Source of the DNA: an uncultured bacterium
GTDB taxonomy: Bacteria > Planctomycetota > UBA1135 > GCA-002686595
Direction of reading: 5' to 3'
DNA length: 64,000 nucleotides
Assembly (NCBI GenBank): GCA_937896235.1
Contig: CALBMX010000030.1
Span: forward strand, 31,565 to 95,564
Each line of letters begins with the position of its first letter. Positions within the stretch are counted from its first letter, which is position 1. The position numbers were made by a program, and so were the translations under genes. The notes below the pieces were generated by a model. That model had not been told where the DNA came from. It saw only the letters and a list, made by a program, of their open reading frames with translations, and ran no database searches. Of the stretch, positions 36,513-46,400 are shown in pieces.

Positions 36513-37608
36513 CGATCAGAAAGTGACCACAAATCAACGTGGATTTGGCGCACTGCTGGCGCTTTGCTCTGCCGTTCTCTTTGGCATTTCGACACCGATC
36601 GCCAAGAGACTGCTCGACTCTCTACCCCCTTTCACTTTGGCGGGCCTATTTTACCTAGGTGCAGCCTTGCTCCTGCTACCAACAGTCCTCCGTCAAGCCA
36701 AACTCCAGTCGGACAAACCGCGACCAAACCACGGGCCACTCGGCCTACCAACAGACCCTAAAAACGCAGCCTACCTCGCAGGCGCAATCCTCTTCGGCGG
36801 CGTGCTTGGCCCGCTCGCCCTTCTCTTCGGCCTGCGCCTCGCCTTGGCCAGCTCGGTCTCGATGCTGCTCAATCTAGAGACCGTCGCTACGGCGATACTG
36901 GGCGTGCTTCTTTTCCGCGAGCACCTTGGTCGGTGGACAATCATCGCTAACCTCGGTGTCTTAGCTGCTGGAGTCATGCTTAGTGTCGAGGGCGGAACCC
37001 CAGGCCTGATCGGAGGACTCCTGGTTGCGCTCGCCGCCATATCCTGGGGATTCGACAATCACTTCACGGCGCTTATCGACGGGATTCGGCCGGCGGAAAG
37101 CACCTTCTGGAAGGGCCTTGTTGCAGGTAGTGTCAACTTGACGATTGGACTTTCCACAACCGAAGAGCTCGTGTTCAGCGCCCCCGTGTGGCTAGGCGCC
37201 CTCGCTGTTGGCGCTCTCTCGTACGGCGCGAGCATTACGCTGTACATCACAAGTGCACAAAAACTAGGTGCGGTGCGAGCCCAAATGATTTTTGCAGCGG
37301 CTCCGATTTTTGGCGTCCTCGGATCGGTGTTTTGGCTAGGCGAACCCTTTACGCTAATCCAGGGCTGCGCCGCAATTTTGATCGCTGGGTCCATCGCTGC
37401 TCTGTTCTTCGACAAGCACGGACACACCCACAAACACGAGGCCAATAGGCACACCCACGAGCACACCCACAACGACGGTCACCACGAACATTTCCATGGG
37501 GGGCAGTCCGCGGGGTTCCGTCACGTCCACGAGCACGTGCACGAACCTCAACACCATAAACACGAGCACTGGCCCGACCTCCACCACCGCCATAACCACA
37601 ACTCGTAA
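36505..37608 (+). CDS. EamA/DMT-family transporter with His-rich C-terminal tail (start uncertain: TTG 36505 or GTG 36523)
   Basis: 10-TM-like EamA repeats 'GFGALLALCSAVLFGISTPIAKRLLDSLPPF'; C-terminus 'HGHTHKHEANRHTHEHTHNDGHHEHFHGG...HHKHEHWPDLHHRHNHNS'. Confidence 0.8.
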   Translation: MPDDQKVTTNQRGFGALLALCSAVLFGISTPIAKRLLDSLPPFTLAGLFYLGAALLLLPTVLRQAKLQSDKPRPNHGPLGLPTDPKNAAYLAGAILFGGVLGPLALLFGLRLALASSVSMLLNLETVATAILGVLLFREHLGRWTIIANLGVLAAGVMLSVEGGTPGLIGGLLVALAAISWGFDNHFTALIDGIRPAESTFWKGLVAGSVNLTIGLSTTEELVFSAPVWLGALAVGALSYGASITLYITSAQKLGAVRAQMIFAAAPIFGVLGSVFWLGEPFTLIQGCAAILIAGSIAALFFDKHGHTHKHEANRHTHEHTHNDGHHEHFHGGQSAGFRHVHEHVHEPQHHKHEHWPDLHHRHNHNS

Positions 37609-37887
37609 CCACTGCGCGGGGAGTCCTCTTCTCTGTAGCGATTTGAGTTTGGGCGCACTCCTCTACCGGTTCCTAGGCCGGGTCTCACGAGTGGCTGAGG
37701 GGGACATCGACTTGGATCTAAGCTGATCCCTGTGTGCTCTCCCCTCGCTCGCCGTCCGCTATCGTCAGAGATTAATTCCGAGCGCTGCCTGCCAGCTCAA
37801 GGAGGCCTGGGGCTCGCGAACTTTCTCGCTGGCCGAGGGAGCACTCACTCAGGATTAGAGAGATTCGCTGCCCCTCGAACCGATGTC

Positions 37888-39330
37888 CTACCCGAGTAGC
37901 TGGTGCTGAACGAGCCCGCCGACATCGGTTAGACGGAAATTTCGTCCTTGCGAGAAATAGGTCAGCCGCTCGTGGTCAATCCCAAACAGGTGCATCAGAG
38001 TCGCGTGAAGGTCGTGCATCTCAACCGATTTTGTGGTCGGGAAATATCCCAGCTCATCGGTCTCACCAAAGCTCATTCCTGGCCGAAAGCCCCCACCGGC
38101 GAACCACATAGTGAAGGCATGGGGGTGATGATCGCGGCCAAGAAATGTCGAGCCGTTGCGGCGCTCATTCATCGGCGTCCGCCCGAACTCGCCACCCCAA
38201 ACAACAATCGTATCCTCAAGCATTCCGCGCCGAGCGAGATCGGTGACAAGCCCGGCTGAAGCGCGATCCGTGGCGCGACAGCGAGCGGGAAGAGACTCCA
38301 AAATGTCGTCACTTGGCGCGGTCCCGTGGCTGTCCCAGCCCCAGTCATACAGCTGGACAAAGCGCGAGCCACGCTCGAGAAGTCGGCGGGCAAGTAGGCA
38401 GTTGTTGGCAAATGAAGCCTCACCAGGTTGGGCCCCATAGAGCGCGAGAGTCTCTTCGCCCTCACTGGCAAGATCCAGCAAGCCGGGCACACTGTCCTGC
38501 ATGCGATGCGCCAACTCGTACTGGGCTATCCGCGTTTCAGTCTCCGGATCACCTGTAACTTTGTGGTGGAGACGATCCAGTTCAGCGATCGCATTCAGAC
38601 TACTTCTTCTCGAGACCGAATCGACTCCGCTTGGATTCGAAAGGAAAAGTACAGGGTCGCCCTGAGACCGGAAACGAACACCTTGGTGAACCGTTGGAAG
38701 AAAGCCTGGTCCCCAACATGAGTTCCCGCCACTCGGCGCGAACTTACCCGAGAGCATGACCACAAAACCTGGCAGGTCCTCCGCCTCCCGACCAAGCCCA
38801 TAGTCAAGCCAAGCGCCCATGCTAGGTCGCCCGATTCGGCCGTGCCCAGTGTTCATGAAAATCTGCGCCGGTCCATGATTGAACTGCGTCGTCTTCATCG
38901 TATGCACAAAGCAAAGCTGGTCTACAACCTTGGCGGTCTCCGGTAAGAGCTCACTTACTTGCGCGCCCGACTCGCCGTGCTGAGCGAACGCATAGGGAGA
39001 CCCCAACAAGCGCGGAGTGCCTTTGATAAATGCAAACCGCTCACCTCTTGTATAGCTCTCCGGAATCTCCTCGCCATCCAATCGATTGAGAGTTGGCTTG
39101 GGATCAAACAGGTCGAGTTGACTTGGCCCGCCGGCCATATGCAACCACACGATACGTTTCGCTTTGGGAGCGAAGTGCGGCAGCCCCGGCAACTTGTCGG
39201 CATGGGCGTGAGCACCGCGAGCGAAGAGTCCGTTGAGCGCAAGCGATCCAAGACCCGCTGCGGTCCCTTGGAGAAACCTGCGCCGGCCCGCAAGCGAAGA
39301 CAAAATGGGCATTGATTCGTGGGTGTCCAT
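37888..39330 (-). CDS. DUF1501 domain-containing protein
   Basis: 'RRRFLQGTAAGLGSLALNGLFA' Tat-like signal; 'KRIVWLHMAGGPSQLDLFDPKPTLN', 'VVWGGEFGRTPMNE', 'GRDHHPHAFTMWFAGGG'; 1-bp overlap with PSD1 gene. Confidence 0.92.
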   Translation of the reverse strand: MDTHESMPILSSLAGRRRFLQGTAAGLGSLALNGLFARGAHAHADKLPGLPHFAPKAKRIVWLHMAGGPSQLDLFDPKPTLNRLDGEEIPESYTRGERFAFIKGTPRLLGSPYAFAQHGESGAQVSELLPETAKVVDQLCFVHTMKTTQFNHGPAQIFMNTGHGRIGRPSMGAWLDYGLGREAEDLPGFVVMLSGKFAPSGGNSCWGPGFLPTVHQGVRFRSQGDPVLFLSNPSGVDSVSRRSSLNAIAELDRLHHKVTGDPETETRIAQYELAHRMQDSVPGLLDLASEGEETLALYGAQPGEASFANNCLLARRLLERGSRFVQLYDWGWDSHGTAPSDDILESLPARCRATDRASAGLVTDLARRGMLEDTIVVWGGEFGRTPMNERRNGSTFLGRDHHPHAFTMWFAGGGFRPGMSFGETDELGYFPTTKSVEMHDLHATLMHLFGIDHERLTYFSQGRNFRLTDVGGLVQHQLLG

Positions 39331-42300
39331 TATTCTTTTGTCAGGACCTCGTCTAGATTCAAAAGCACGTTCGCAAGAAGCGTCCAAGAGGCGGCCTCGA
39401 TCGGATCCATTACAGCGGGCAAGACCTCGCTGGCAACCAAAGCAGCGGCCCGCTCGGGGGACGCCGCAAAGCGCATGCGCTCGCTCGCGAGCAGGTCACG
39501 CAACACGCGGGATTCGCTTTCCGTAGGCCGGCGCGAGGTGCACCGACGAAAGGCATAATCAATACGTGCCGACTCGTCGGCATCAGGCATCTCGGAGAGC
39601 ACGAGGCGCGCGAGGCCTGCCGCAGCCTCGACAAACACGGGGTCGTTTAGCAAGGCCAAGGCCTGTAGAGGGGTGTTCGTACGCGACCGACTCGTGCAGG
39701 TTAGCTCGAAGCTAGGTGCGTCCAAAAGCGCAAACGTGGGATAGGGTGCGGTCCGCCTGCGATAGGTGTACATACCTCGCCGCCACCGCTTGGGTCCTTG
39801 GTCCTCCATCCACATGGAGCCGCTATAAGTCATCGCCCAGGTCCCCTCGGGTTGCGGCGGAAACACGCTAGCGCCCCCCATCGTTCGGTCGAGCAAACCC
39901 GACGAGGCGAGGGCAACATCGCGAAGACCCTCCGCCGACAAGCGAAACCTAGGGCCACGAGCGAGCAGCCGATTGGCCGGGTCCTTCTGGAGCAGGGACT
40001 CGTCGACTAGGGACGCTTGACGATACGTCGCAGAGGTGAGGATTGTCCGGTAGAGATGGTCAAAATCCCACCCCGATTCACGGAAGTCAACCGCCAACCA
40101 ATCGAGCAGCTCCGGGTGTGAGGGCTGCTCTCCTTGTGCGCCAAAGTCGTCCAATGAGCCTACGAGACCAGTGCCGAAGATTCGGGACCAAGCACGGTTC
40201 ACAACAACACGTGCGGTTAGCGGGTTCTCCGCGCTTGTCAACCATGACGCAAGTCCCAAACGATCGCGGGAAAGCCCCTCGGGCCAAACCCCAAAGGCCG
40301 ACGGTATCCCTGCGGTGACAGCTACACTCGGAGCCAGAAAATTGGCTCCGAATAGGACGTGGGTCTCGCGCCCCCCTGGGACCTCGCGCATCACCGGCGT
40401 TGTGGGAATAGCTTGGCGAAGCGTAGTGGATTCCGCTGCAAGATCAGCGAGTGCACGTGTCAGTTCGCGCCCCATATCCGTCTCTTCACGACGAAAGCGA
40501 ACACGTAAATCAGCTGTGCTGTCAGGCGTGCGCTCCTCTGGAGCGATCGAAAGTGCTGCGATGATTTCAGCGGGCAGACCGCCGGACTGGCTCTCTTCCG
40601 CTAGAAATGCAAAGCCCCCGACTCCCCCGCCGTTGACAACTTTTACCAGCAGGAGACTACGTCCCGTTGGAAGGTGCGCGAGGACCTCATCTTGATCGAG
40701 TGCCGCACCTCGTTGGGTGGGATTCGAGTGCAGTAACGCGCCGTTTAGCCAGACCTTGATGCCATCGTCACTTCCGAGGCGAAGTGCGAGGTCATGAGCG
40801 TGTTCCACTTCGATTTCGCGAGCGAACAAGAAGGCGCGATTCTCACCTTCCAAGCGGTTCACGAGGCCGTCCTCGAGGTCGGGGCGCTCACTCCAATCCG
40901 CGCTGGGCTCGCGAAAAGGATCCATACCCGCGCGTACTTTTAACTCTGGCGGGGAGACGCTCTCAAAAGCCTCCTCGAAACTCTCAGCGCCAAACGGTCC
41001 CGCTCCTAACCAGCGGCCCAGCTTAGCCGGACCCAACTCGCGAAGTGCGCGGGAGGGTTCGGCTATCGAGAGGCGCACACGGGCAATCATGTGGGAGGGG
41101 TAAATTGATTCTTGGCGCAAACGAACGGACAGCCGCGAGCCTGCAGGGACAAGTGTGGGCTGAGCAAGTGCCAGGATGACCGCAAGGTCAGCGCGTTCGA
41201 CACCACCACCTACCGCCCAACCCGTCTCCGGCAACCCGTCGAGAACCCCCTCGGCGCGCCAGTCCTCTCCACGCTGTGAGTAGTTACTTCGCGCCGAAGC
41301 AAGGGGGGCGCGAACGGAGGTGCCATCGGGCGCGACAATGTCGAGCTCCACTTCGGTAAGTACAAAGTTCCCATGACTCGCTCGGCCGACTCGACCGTCC
41401 TGGCCAGGCAGCACCTCAAGTCGAAACGCCCCCAGATTGAGTGGACGCTCCAGTGGATTCCCCACGATCTCCAACACGTCCTTGGGAGCGAGCGGACCGG
41501 TCATTAGCAGGGAGCCATCCGCTTGCCGCTCGGGGTTTGCTCCGGACTCAAGTGAGGCCGACTCGACTGAAAACGGCTTCCAATCGACTTTTTGCGAGAG
41601 CGAGGTGCGCAACCCATCCTCCCAAGCCACCTGGCTCCTGTCCAGCTCACGGTTCGGCGCTCGTAGTTGCGCCATCAAGGCGGTCTGCATGGACTCGATT
41701 TCGGCTAGCCGTCCCGTCGTCTCCGAAGTGGGTACCGGAATCGTGGGCTCCAGCGAGTTGCCTGTATCCAAGGTGCCGTTAAAAAAGGCGAACAGCGAGT
41801 AGTAGTCCTCGTGAGAGATTGGGTCGTAGCGGTGTGAGTGGCACTTGGCACACCCCATCGTTGTGCCGAGCCACGCCGCTGCCGTCGTGTCGACGCGGTC
41901 GAGTACGGCGGCGACACGGAACTCTTCCGGGTCGGTACCACCCTCACCATTAATCATCGTATTGCGATGAAAACCCGTGGCGACTAGATCGGACTGTGTG
42001 GCGCCTGGAACCAAGTCCCCCGCCAGCTGCAGGCGCGTAAACTCATCAAACGGCATATCGCTATCGAAGGCCTCTAAGACCCAATCTCGGTAGCTCCAAA
42101 TCGACCGACTGTCATCCTTTTCATAGCCATTCGAATCCGCGTAACGCGCGAGATCGAGCCAGGCGGCCGTCAAAGATTCAGCGTGAGCAGGGGCGTCCAA
42201 AAGCTCGTCGAGCCAAGTGTTCCAAGCGGTCTCCCTGTCTGCGCTCCACGCTGTGAGGAAATCATCCAAGCGCTTCACGTCCGGTGGAAGTCCGGTCAAG

Positions 42301-42812
42301 TCGAGGGACGACCGACGCGCAAGAGCTTCGGGAGTCGCTTCGGAGGTGGGCTTCAGTCCTTCGCTCTCTAGGCGTGCAAGGACAAAAACGTCCACGGGGT
42401 TCCTAGCCCACCCCTCGCCCGCCGTCGTTGGGACTCCTGGCCGCACCGGAATTTCATACGCCCAGTGTTTGCGCCAGTCCGCCCCCTCATCGATCCACCG
42501 TCCGAGCAGCTCGCGCTCGGACTCACTCAGCGCCGGGAGATCCTCCGGTGGCATCCGCTCTTCGTCGCTTGTGATTCGATACCAAAGCTCACTGTCCTCC
42601 CGATTCCCGGGCACAGCAACCGCATAGCCGCCGCGATCACCGAACAGTCCCTCTTCCGTATCGAGTCGTAAATCCGCTTCGCGTGCACTCTCATCGGGAC
42701 CATGGCAGGTCAGGCAGCGCTTCGAGAGAAGCGGGCGAATCTCCCTCTGAAAATCAACAACCTGTGAATCCGCGAGCACGTTGAGGAGCAGAAGGGCAAG
42801 AATCATCACCAC
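39330..42812 (-). CDS. PSD1/DUF1549/DUF1553 planctomycete cytochrome-c-like domain protein
   Basis: 'FQREIRPLLSKRCLTCHGPDESAREADLRLDTEEGLF', 'HWAYEIPVRPGVP', 'ARYADSNGYEKD', 'NRAWSRIFGTGLVGSLDDFGAQGEQPSHPELLDWLA'. Confidence 0.93.
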   Translation of the reverse strand: MVMILALLLLNVLADSQVVDFQREIRPLLSKRCLTCHGPDESAREADLRLDTEEGLFGDRGGYAVAVPGNREDSELWYRITSDEERMPPEDLPALSESERELLGRWIDEGADWRKHWAYEIPVRPGVPTTAGEGWARNPVDVFVLARLESEGLKPTSEATPEALARRSSLDLTGLPPDVKRLDDFLTAWSADRETAWNTWLDELLDAPAHAESLTAAWLDLARYADSNGYEKDDSRSIWSYRDWVLEAFDSDMPFDEFTRLQLAGDLVPGATQSDLVATGFHRNTMINGEGGTDPEEFRVAAVLDRVDTTAAAWLGTTMGCAKCHSHRYDPISHEDYYSLFAFFNGTLDTGNSLEPTIPVPTSETTGRLAEIESMQTALMAQLRAPNRELDRSQVAWEDGLRTSLSQKVDWKPFSVESASLESGANPERQADGSLLMTGPLAPKDVLEIVGNPLERPLNLGAFRLEVLPGQDGRVGRASHGNFVLTEVELDIVAPDGTSVRAPLASARSNYSQRGEDWRAEGVLDGLPETGWAVGGGVERADLAVILALAQPTLVPAGSRLSVRLRQESIYPSHMIARVRLSIAEPSRALRELGPAKLGRWLGAGPFGAESFEEAFESVSPPELKVRAGMDPFREPSADWSERPDLEDGLVNRLEGENRAFLFAREIEVEHAHDLALRLGSDDGIKVWLNGALLHSNPTQRGAALDQDEVLAHLPTGRSLLLVKVVNGGGVGGFAFLAEESQSGGLPAEIIAALSIAPEERTPDSTADLRVRFRREETDMGRELTRALADLAAESTTLRQAIPTTPVMREVPGGRETHVLFGANFLAPSVAVTAGIPSAFGVWPEGLSRDRLGLASWLTSAENPLTARVVVNRAWSRIFGTGLVGSLDDFGAQGEQPSHPELLDWLAVDFRESGWDFDHLYRTILTSATYRQASLVDESLLQKDPANRLLARGPRFRLSAEGLRDVALASSGLLDRTMGGASVFPPQPEGTWAMTYSGSMWMEDQGPKRWRRGMYTYRRRTAPYPTFALLDAPSFELTCTSRSRTNTPLQALALLNDPVFVEAAAGLARLVLSEMPDADESARIDYAFRRCTSRRPTESESRVLRDLLASERMRFAASPERAAALVASEVLPAVMDPIEAASWTLLANVLLNLDEVLTKE

Positions 42813-43027
42813 ACTCTACAAGACATCCGGCGAGGCGCAACTTGTTCGAGAGGAGCGACCCTTGAGGCGCGCTGCCGAGATTCCACGCAACAAATCCACA
42901 GTCCTTCAACTGCCCATCATCTGCGGGCGCCCTCGGGCACCCCACCAGCTAGAACGGATAAATGGCCGCTCATTTGCTGACCCTTGGGCCGCACGGCTTC
43001 TCCCTCCGAATCCCTTAGGCATAAAAG

Positions 43028-43066
43028 AAAGCAGCCCGCCGAGCGTGATGCTCAGCGGGCTGCTTT
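43028..43066 (-). terminator. Stem-loop downstream of tRNA-Glu
   Basis: AAAGCAGCCCGCCGAGC-GTGAT-GCTCAGCGGGCTGCTTT, 17-bp stem with one non-Watson-Crick pair. Confidence 0.75.
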
Positions 43067-43071
43067 GAAAG

Positions 43072-43149
43072 TGGTGACCCCGCGGGGATTTGAACCCCGG
43101 TCGCCAGGATGAAAACCTGGTGTCCTAGGCCCGACTAGACGACGGGGCC
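43072..43149 (-). tRNA. tRNA-Glu (anticodon TTC), CCA encoded
   Basis: Minus strand GGCCCCGTCGTCTAGTCGGGCC...CCAGG-TTTTCAT-CCTGG...CCGGGGTTCAAATCCCCG...CGGGGTCACCA. Confidence 0.93.
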
Positions 43150-43361
43150 ACCTTGGATCGGAGACAGCGTCCGTCGCCGTGGTCGGCGCCAAGAGGCTTG
43201 TCTTCGTTGAATTGTCAACCACGCCAGTAGCGTCGTGAGGCGGAAAGATACGGACGTTTGGAGGCCGAGTCAACGCCGTGCGCACTTCTTTTTTGCGGTT
43301 GTTGCCAGGTTCTCCTTTCCGTCACCCCTGTGCGAGCAGAGGCAACAGGCGATTAGCACAA

Positions 43362-44729
43362 CTATGCTGGCTTCCAACCCAGCGTATAGAGCAAGGCAGC
43401 TACATGGCGGTATTCTGCCTCGATACCGGCAATCGTCGCCTGGAAGCGAGTCTTTGAGGCCGGCTGTCTAGGGGACGCTTGCGATGCAGCGGCCTCCATC
43501 GCCATCACCTGTAGCGACGGGAGCGACCACGTGTACGTCTCAATCTCAATGTGCAGCTCTGGAGAGCCCCAGAGCTCCGGTGACGCTAGAGCGCGTCTGA
43601 GAAGGTCGTCGGCAAAGTCGCGCGTCGTCGTCAAGCCACCCGACACGGCCAGGTCAACAGGCACGTGAAAATGGCAGCGCCACTCCGCGCAGGCAAGCCA
43701 CGCGGACCAGATCTCACCGCCCGCGGCCTGAAGCTCGCGCAGCTCCGCCAAGTCCCCTGCATACAAAAAGGATCCGTCATGGGCTCGCCCCGTCGTCTGG
43801 TGCAAATAGACCGGCTCATCGAGAGCGAGAAGCGCCTCGACACCAGCTGGATCCTCGCCCGGGTCCACGAGCGCGAGTGCGCTCGAAAACTGTACCTTCG
43901 CGATCGGCCGCTGCGCAGGTCCCGCAGAGACCGCGCGTTCAAGCGCTTGGGCCGGGCGCTCAAACTCGACAGCGGCATGACAGGTGTCCAAACAAACCCC
44001 CAGCACGGCATCGGTCGCTCCGTGTAGATCGTGCGAGCGCTCACCTTTTGGTTCCGCGAGCTCCAGCGCCGACCACAGCTGCAAAAGCTCACGCGTGTCC
44101 CCTGCGAGCGAGCGCGGCTCTGGTTCCAAACCCAAGCGCACGGGAATCCCCGCCTCGTCACCCAGCCGCGCAAGCCCCCCCGCCTGGGCGACTAGCCGGC
44201 GCGCGCAAGCCGCGCGAAACGTGTCCACATCTTCGATGGCCGAGCGATGGCCGCCAGTATGAGTGCTTATCGAGAGGTGTCGAGGCACTTTGGAGGCGCG
44301 CCAATTCGCACTCGTTGCAATCGAGAGCCCAAACTCGGCCACCGCGCGGGTATAAAATCCGCGCTCAGCATCGGTCCAATCCGGCATAAACACGCGCTGC
44401 TTCAGGCCGGCCTCGTGAAAGCCCCCAAACGGAAACGCGTTGAAAGTAAAGGCGTCGAGCTGCTCGTCTCGCAGAAACTCCCGAAGCTCGGAAGCGGCAA
44501 ATGGATCGGCCTCGAGTTCAAAGGCGGCGGCGGCGGGCAGCCAGATTCCCACGCCAAAACCGTCCCCGTATTCCCGTCCTGGCACGAGGTCACGAAGCGC
44601 CTCCCGCAGCGGTAAGCTGACAGCCTGAAGCCCAGCTTGGACCCCGGCTGCATCCTCCGCGGGCCACAGGTTCATGCACGTCGCCAGTCGTAAACTGCGG
44701 CCGGGGAGGGCTGGGTTCAGGAAGAGCAC
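43362..44729 (-). CDS. eboE: Metabolite-traffic protein EboE-like (xylose isomerase-like TIM barrel)
   Basis: 'RLATCMNLWPAEDAAGVQAGLQAVSLPLREAL', 'FGVGIWLPAAAAFEL', 'LDAFTFNAFPFGGFHEAGLKQRVFMPDWTDAERGFYT'. Confidence 0.75.
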   Translation of the reverse strand: MLFLNPALPGRSLRLATCMNLWPAEDAAGVQAGLQAVSLPLREALRDLVPGREYGDGFGVGIWLPAAAAFELEADPFAASELREFLRDEQLDAFTFNAFPFGGFHEAGLKQRVFMPDWTDAERGFYTRAVAEFGLSIATSANWRASKVPRHLSISTHTGGHRSAIEDVDTFRAACARRLVAQAGGLARLGDEAGIPVRLGLEPEPRSLAGDTRELLQLWSALELAEPKGERSHDLHGATDAVLGVCLDTCHAAVEFERPAQALERAVSAGPAQRPIAKVQFSSALALVDPGEDPAGVEALLALDEPVYLHQTTGRAHDGSFLYAGDLAELRELQAAGGEIWSAWLACAEWRCHFHVPVDLAVSGGLTTTRDFADDLLRRALASPELWGSPELHIEIETYTWSLPSLQVMAMEAAASQASPRQPASKTRFQATIAGIEAEYRHVAALLYTLGWKPA

Positions 44730-44759
44730 GGTGGATTCGGCGGAAGAGCGAGGGCTGCT

Positions 44760-45005
44760 CTAGAGCGCGATGCCCTCGTGAATCAGCAGCACGGGAATCG
44801 AGTCGCGAATCGGATAAACGATCTTTCCGTCTTCGCGAACGAGTCCGCCCTCGACCTTTTCGGTCACGGCTTCGCCACCGACATTGGTCACTGTGCCGGC
44901 CTCGATTTTTGCGTTGAGAGCGTCGAGCGCAGCTTGGTCAGCTTCGGCCAAATGCTGGTGCGTTTCGGGGCAGGCGAGGATCTCAAGCAATTCCTTATCG
45001 ATCAC
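44760..45005 (-). CDS. Trm112/UPF0434-family protein (GTG start)
   Basis: 'IDKELLEILACPETHQHLAEAD...GGLVREDGKIVYPIRDSIPVLLIHEGIAL'. Confidence 0.85.
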   Translation of the reverse strand: MIDKELLEILACPETHQHLAEADQAALDALNAKIEAGTVTNVGGEAVTEKVEGGLVREDGKIVYPIRDSIPVLLIHEGIAL

Positions 45006-45169
45006 GGTGGTGTCCTTGGGGATGAGTTCGGGGTGGCGGCAAGTGGACCTAAGCACGCCAAGAGTGCGCACTTTACCAAGCCCACGCGAATCGGACACTA
45101 GCGGCCCGCCCGAAATAGGGGCGTAGCGAGACGAAACTCCCGGACCCCCAACGAGTAACCTAGAGAGCC

Positions 45170-46255
45170 ATGATTTGCTCACTCCTCCTCGGACTGCTTG
45201 CCGGTCCCCTGCAAACGCCCGCACCGGCTGCACTCCCTACGACCGAATTCCAAGCGGCAACACCCGGTCTTATTCTGCGCGGATCCCTTCCGCCGGGTCC
45301 TGTAAGCGAGCTCCTCGCAGACCTGAGCTCCGAGGCCGGCCTGCATATCGGTTCCGCGGAACAGACACCGTGGCCGGCGTGGTCGGACCACGAGGCGTGG
45401 ACCCGAGACCAACCCTGGCAGCATTGGCTCGACTGCCTCGCTGACACCGAGACCCCCGCCGCCTTTGCGACGACCGTTTCCCATCTCGCGACCCTCGCTC
45501 ACTCGCAGAATCGTCCCGAGGACACTTGGTCCTACCTACAGCGGTTGCCCGTGGCCGATGCCGCTCGCCTGCTCCCTACACTGGTCGCAGGGATCACCGT
45601 TGGCGCAACAGCTGCGCCAGCGATCCTCGAGCCGATCCTTCCCCCGCTTCCCATTTACGATGCGGCCACTTGGAGAGAGCTGCCACCGCTTCGCGAATAC
45701 CGTATCGAAGGCCTTCAAATTGATCAGACGACGTTTACGCTGTCCGTTCAGGTTCCTCCCGAGGGGGTCGAGGTTCGTTTCATTCACGAGTCGGGGCCAA
45801 GCCTCGAGCTTCGCGTCCGCATCCCCGTGCCCGCGAATCGCACGAAGCGGATCGAGTATGTCGACTGGACCCGTGCCGAGGTGGAAGAGGGTGTCAATCC
45901 TGTGCACACCATCACTCTCGAACCCGGCTCGGAGGACCTGGTTCTGTGGGCGCGTTGCATGCCGCGCCGCCTGCCTTGGCCCCATGTGAAGTCGGGTGCC
46001 AGCTTCCCCCTCGATCGCGACATCGAGCTCACGACAACAGCAACCGACCCCTCCCTTCCCCGCCTTCGCGCGATGGCCCGCGCCACTGCCAAACTGCTCA
46101 ACACGAGAGTCACCGTCACAACCGACGGCCTGGGGTCCGAGCCCAGCAGCGGACGCGCACCTCTCCGAATTGACCTCTCCCCCAGCGAGTTTCGCGAGGC
46201 CAAACTCGTTTCTATCCTCTCCCAAATAGAGCGTACTTCCGCTCAATTCCGTTGA
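45170..46255 (+). CDS. Secreted hypothetical protein
   Basis: Long ORF with signal-like 'MICSLLLGLLAGPLQTPAPAA'; no family recognised. Confidence 0.5.
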   Translation: MICSLLLGLLAGPLQTPAPAALPTTEFQAATPGLILRGSLPPGPVSELLADLSSEAGLHIGSAEQTPWPAWSDHEAWTRDQPWQHWLDCLADTETPAAFATTVSHLATLAHSQNRPEDTWSYLQRLPVADAARLLPTLVAGITVGATAAPAILEPILPPLPIYDAATWRELPPLREYRIEGLQIDQTTFTLSVQVPPEGVEVRFIHESGPSLELRVRIPVPANRTKRIEYVDWTRAEVEEGVNPVHTITLEPGSEDLVLWARCMPRRLPWPHVKSGASFPLDRDIELTTTATDPSLPRLRAMARATAKLLNTRVTVTTDGLGSEPSSGRAPLRIDLSPSEFREAKLVSILSQIERTSAQFR

Positions 46256-46268
46256 CCGTTCGTTCTGC

Positions 46269-46288
46269 GGAATTCGCGTCCGAATTCC
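46269..46288. other. Perfect 8-bp stem-loop after the hypothetical gene
   Basis: GGAATTCG-CGTC-CGAATTCC. Confidence 0.4.
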
Positions 46289-46400
46289 AGTTTCAAGGTC
46301 CTTCACGCCTGTCCAAGACTCCTGTGGATAGGTAGAGTCTGATCATTCCAAAACCCCTCGTTCCCAACAGGCACGCCGCCTTCAACACTGCGCCGACTCT

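Noticed and set aside
37349-37612. Antisense Val/Gly/Arg-rich ORFs opposite the His-rich tail
   Set aside because: Composition is a direct by-product of His codons (CAC/CAT) on the other strand
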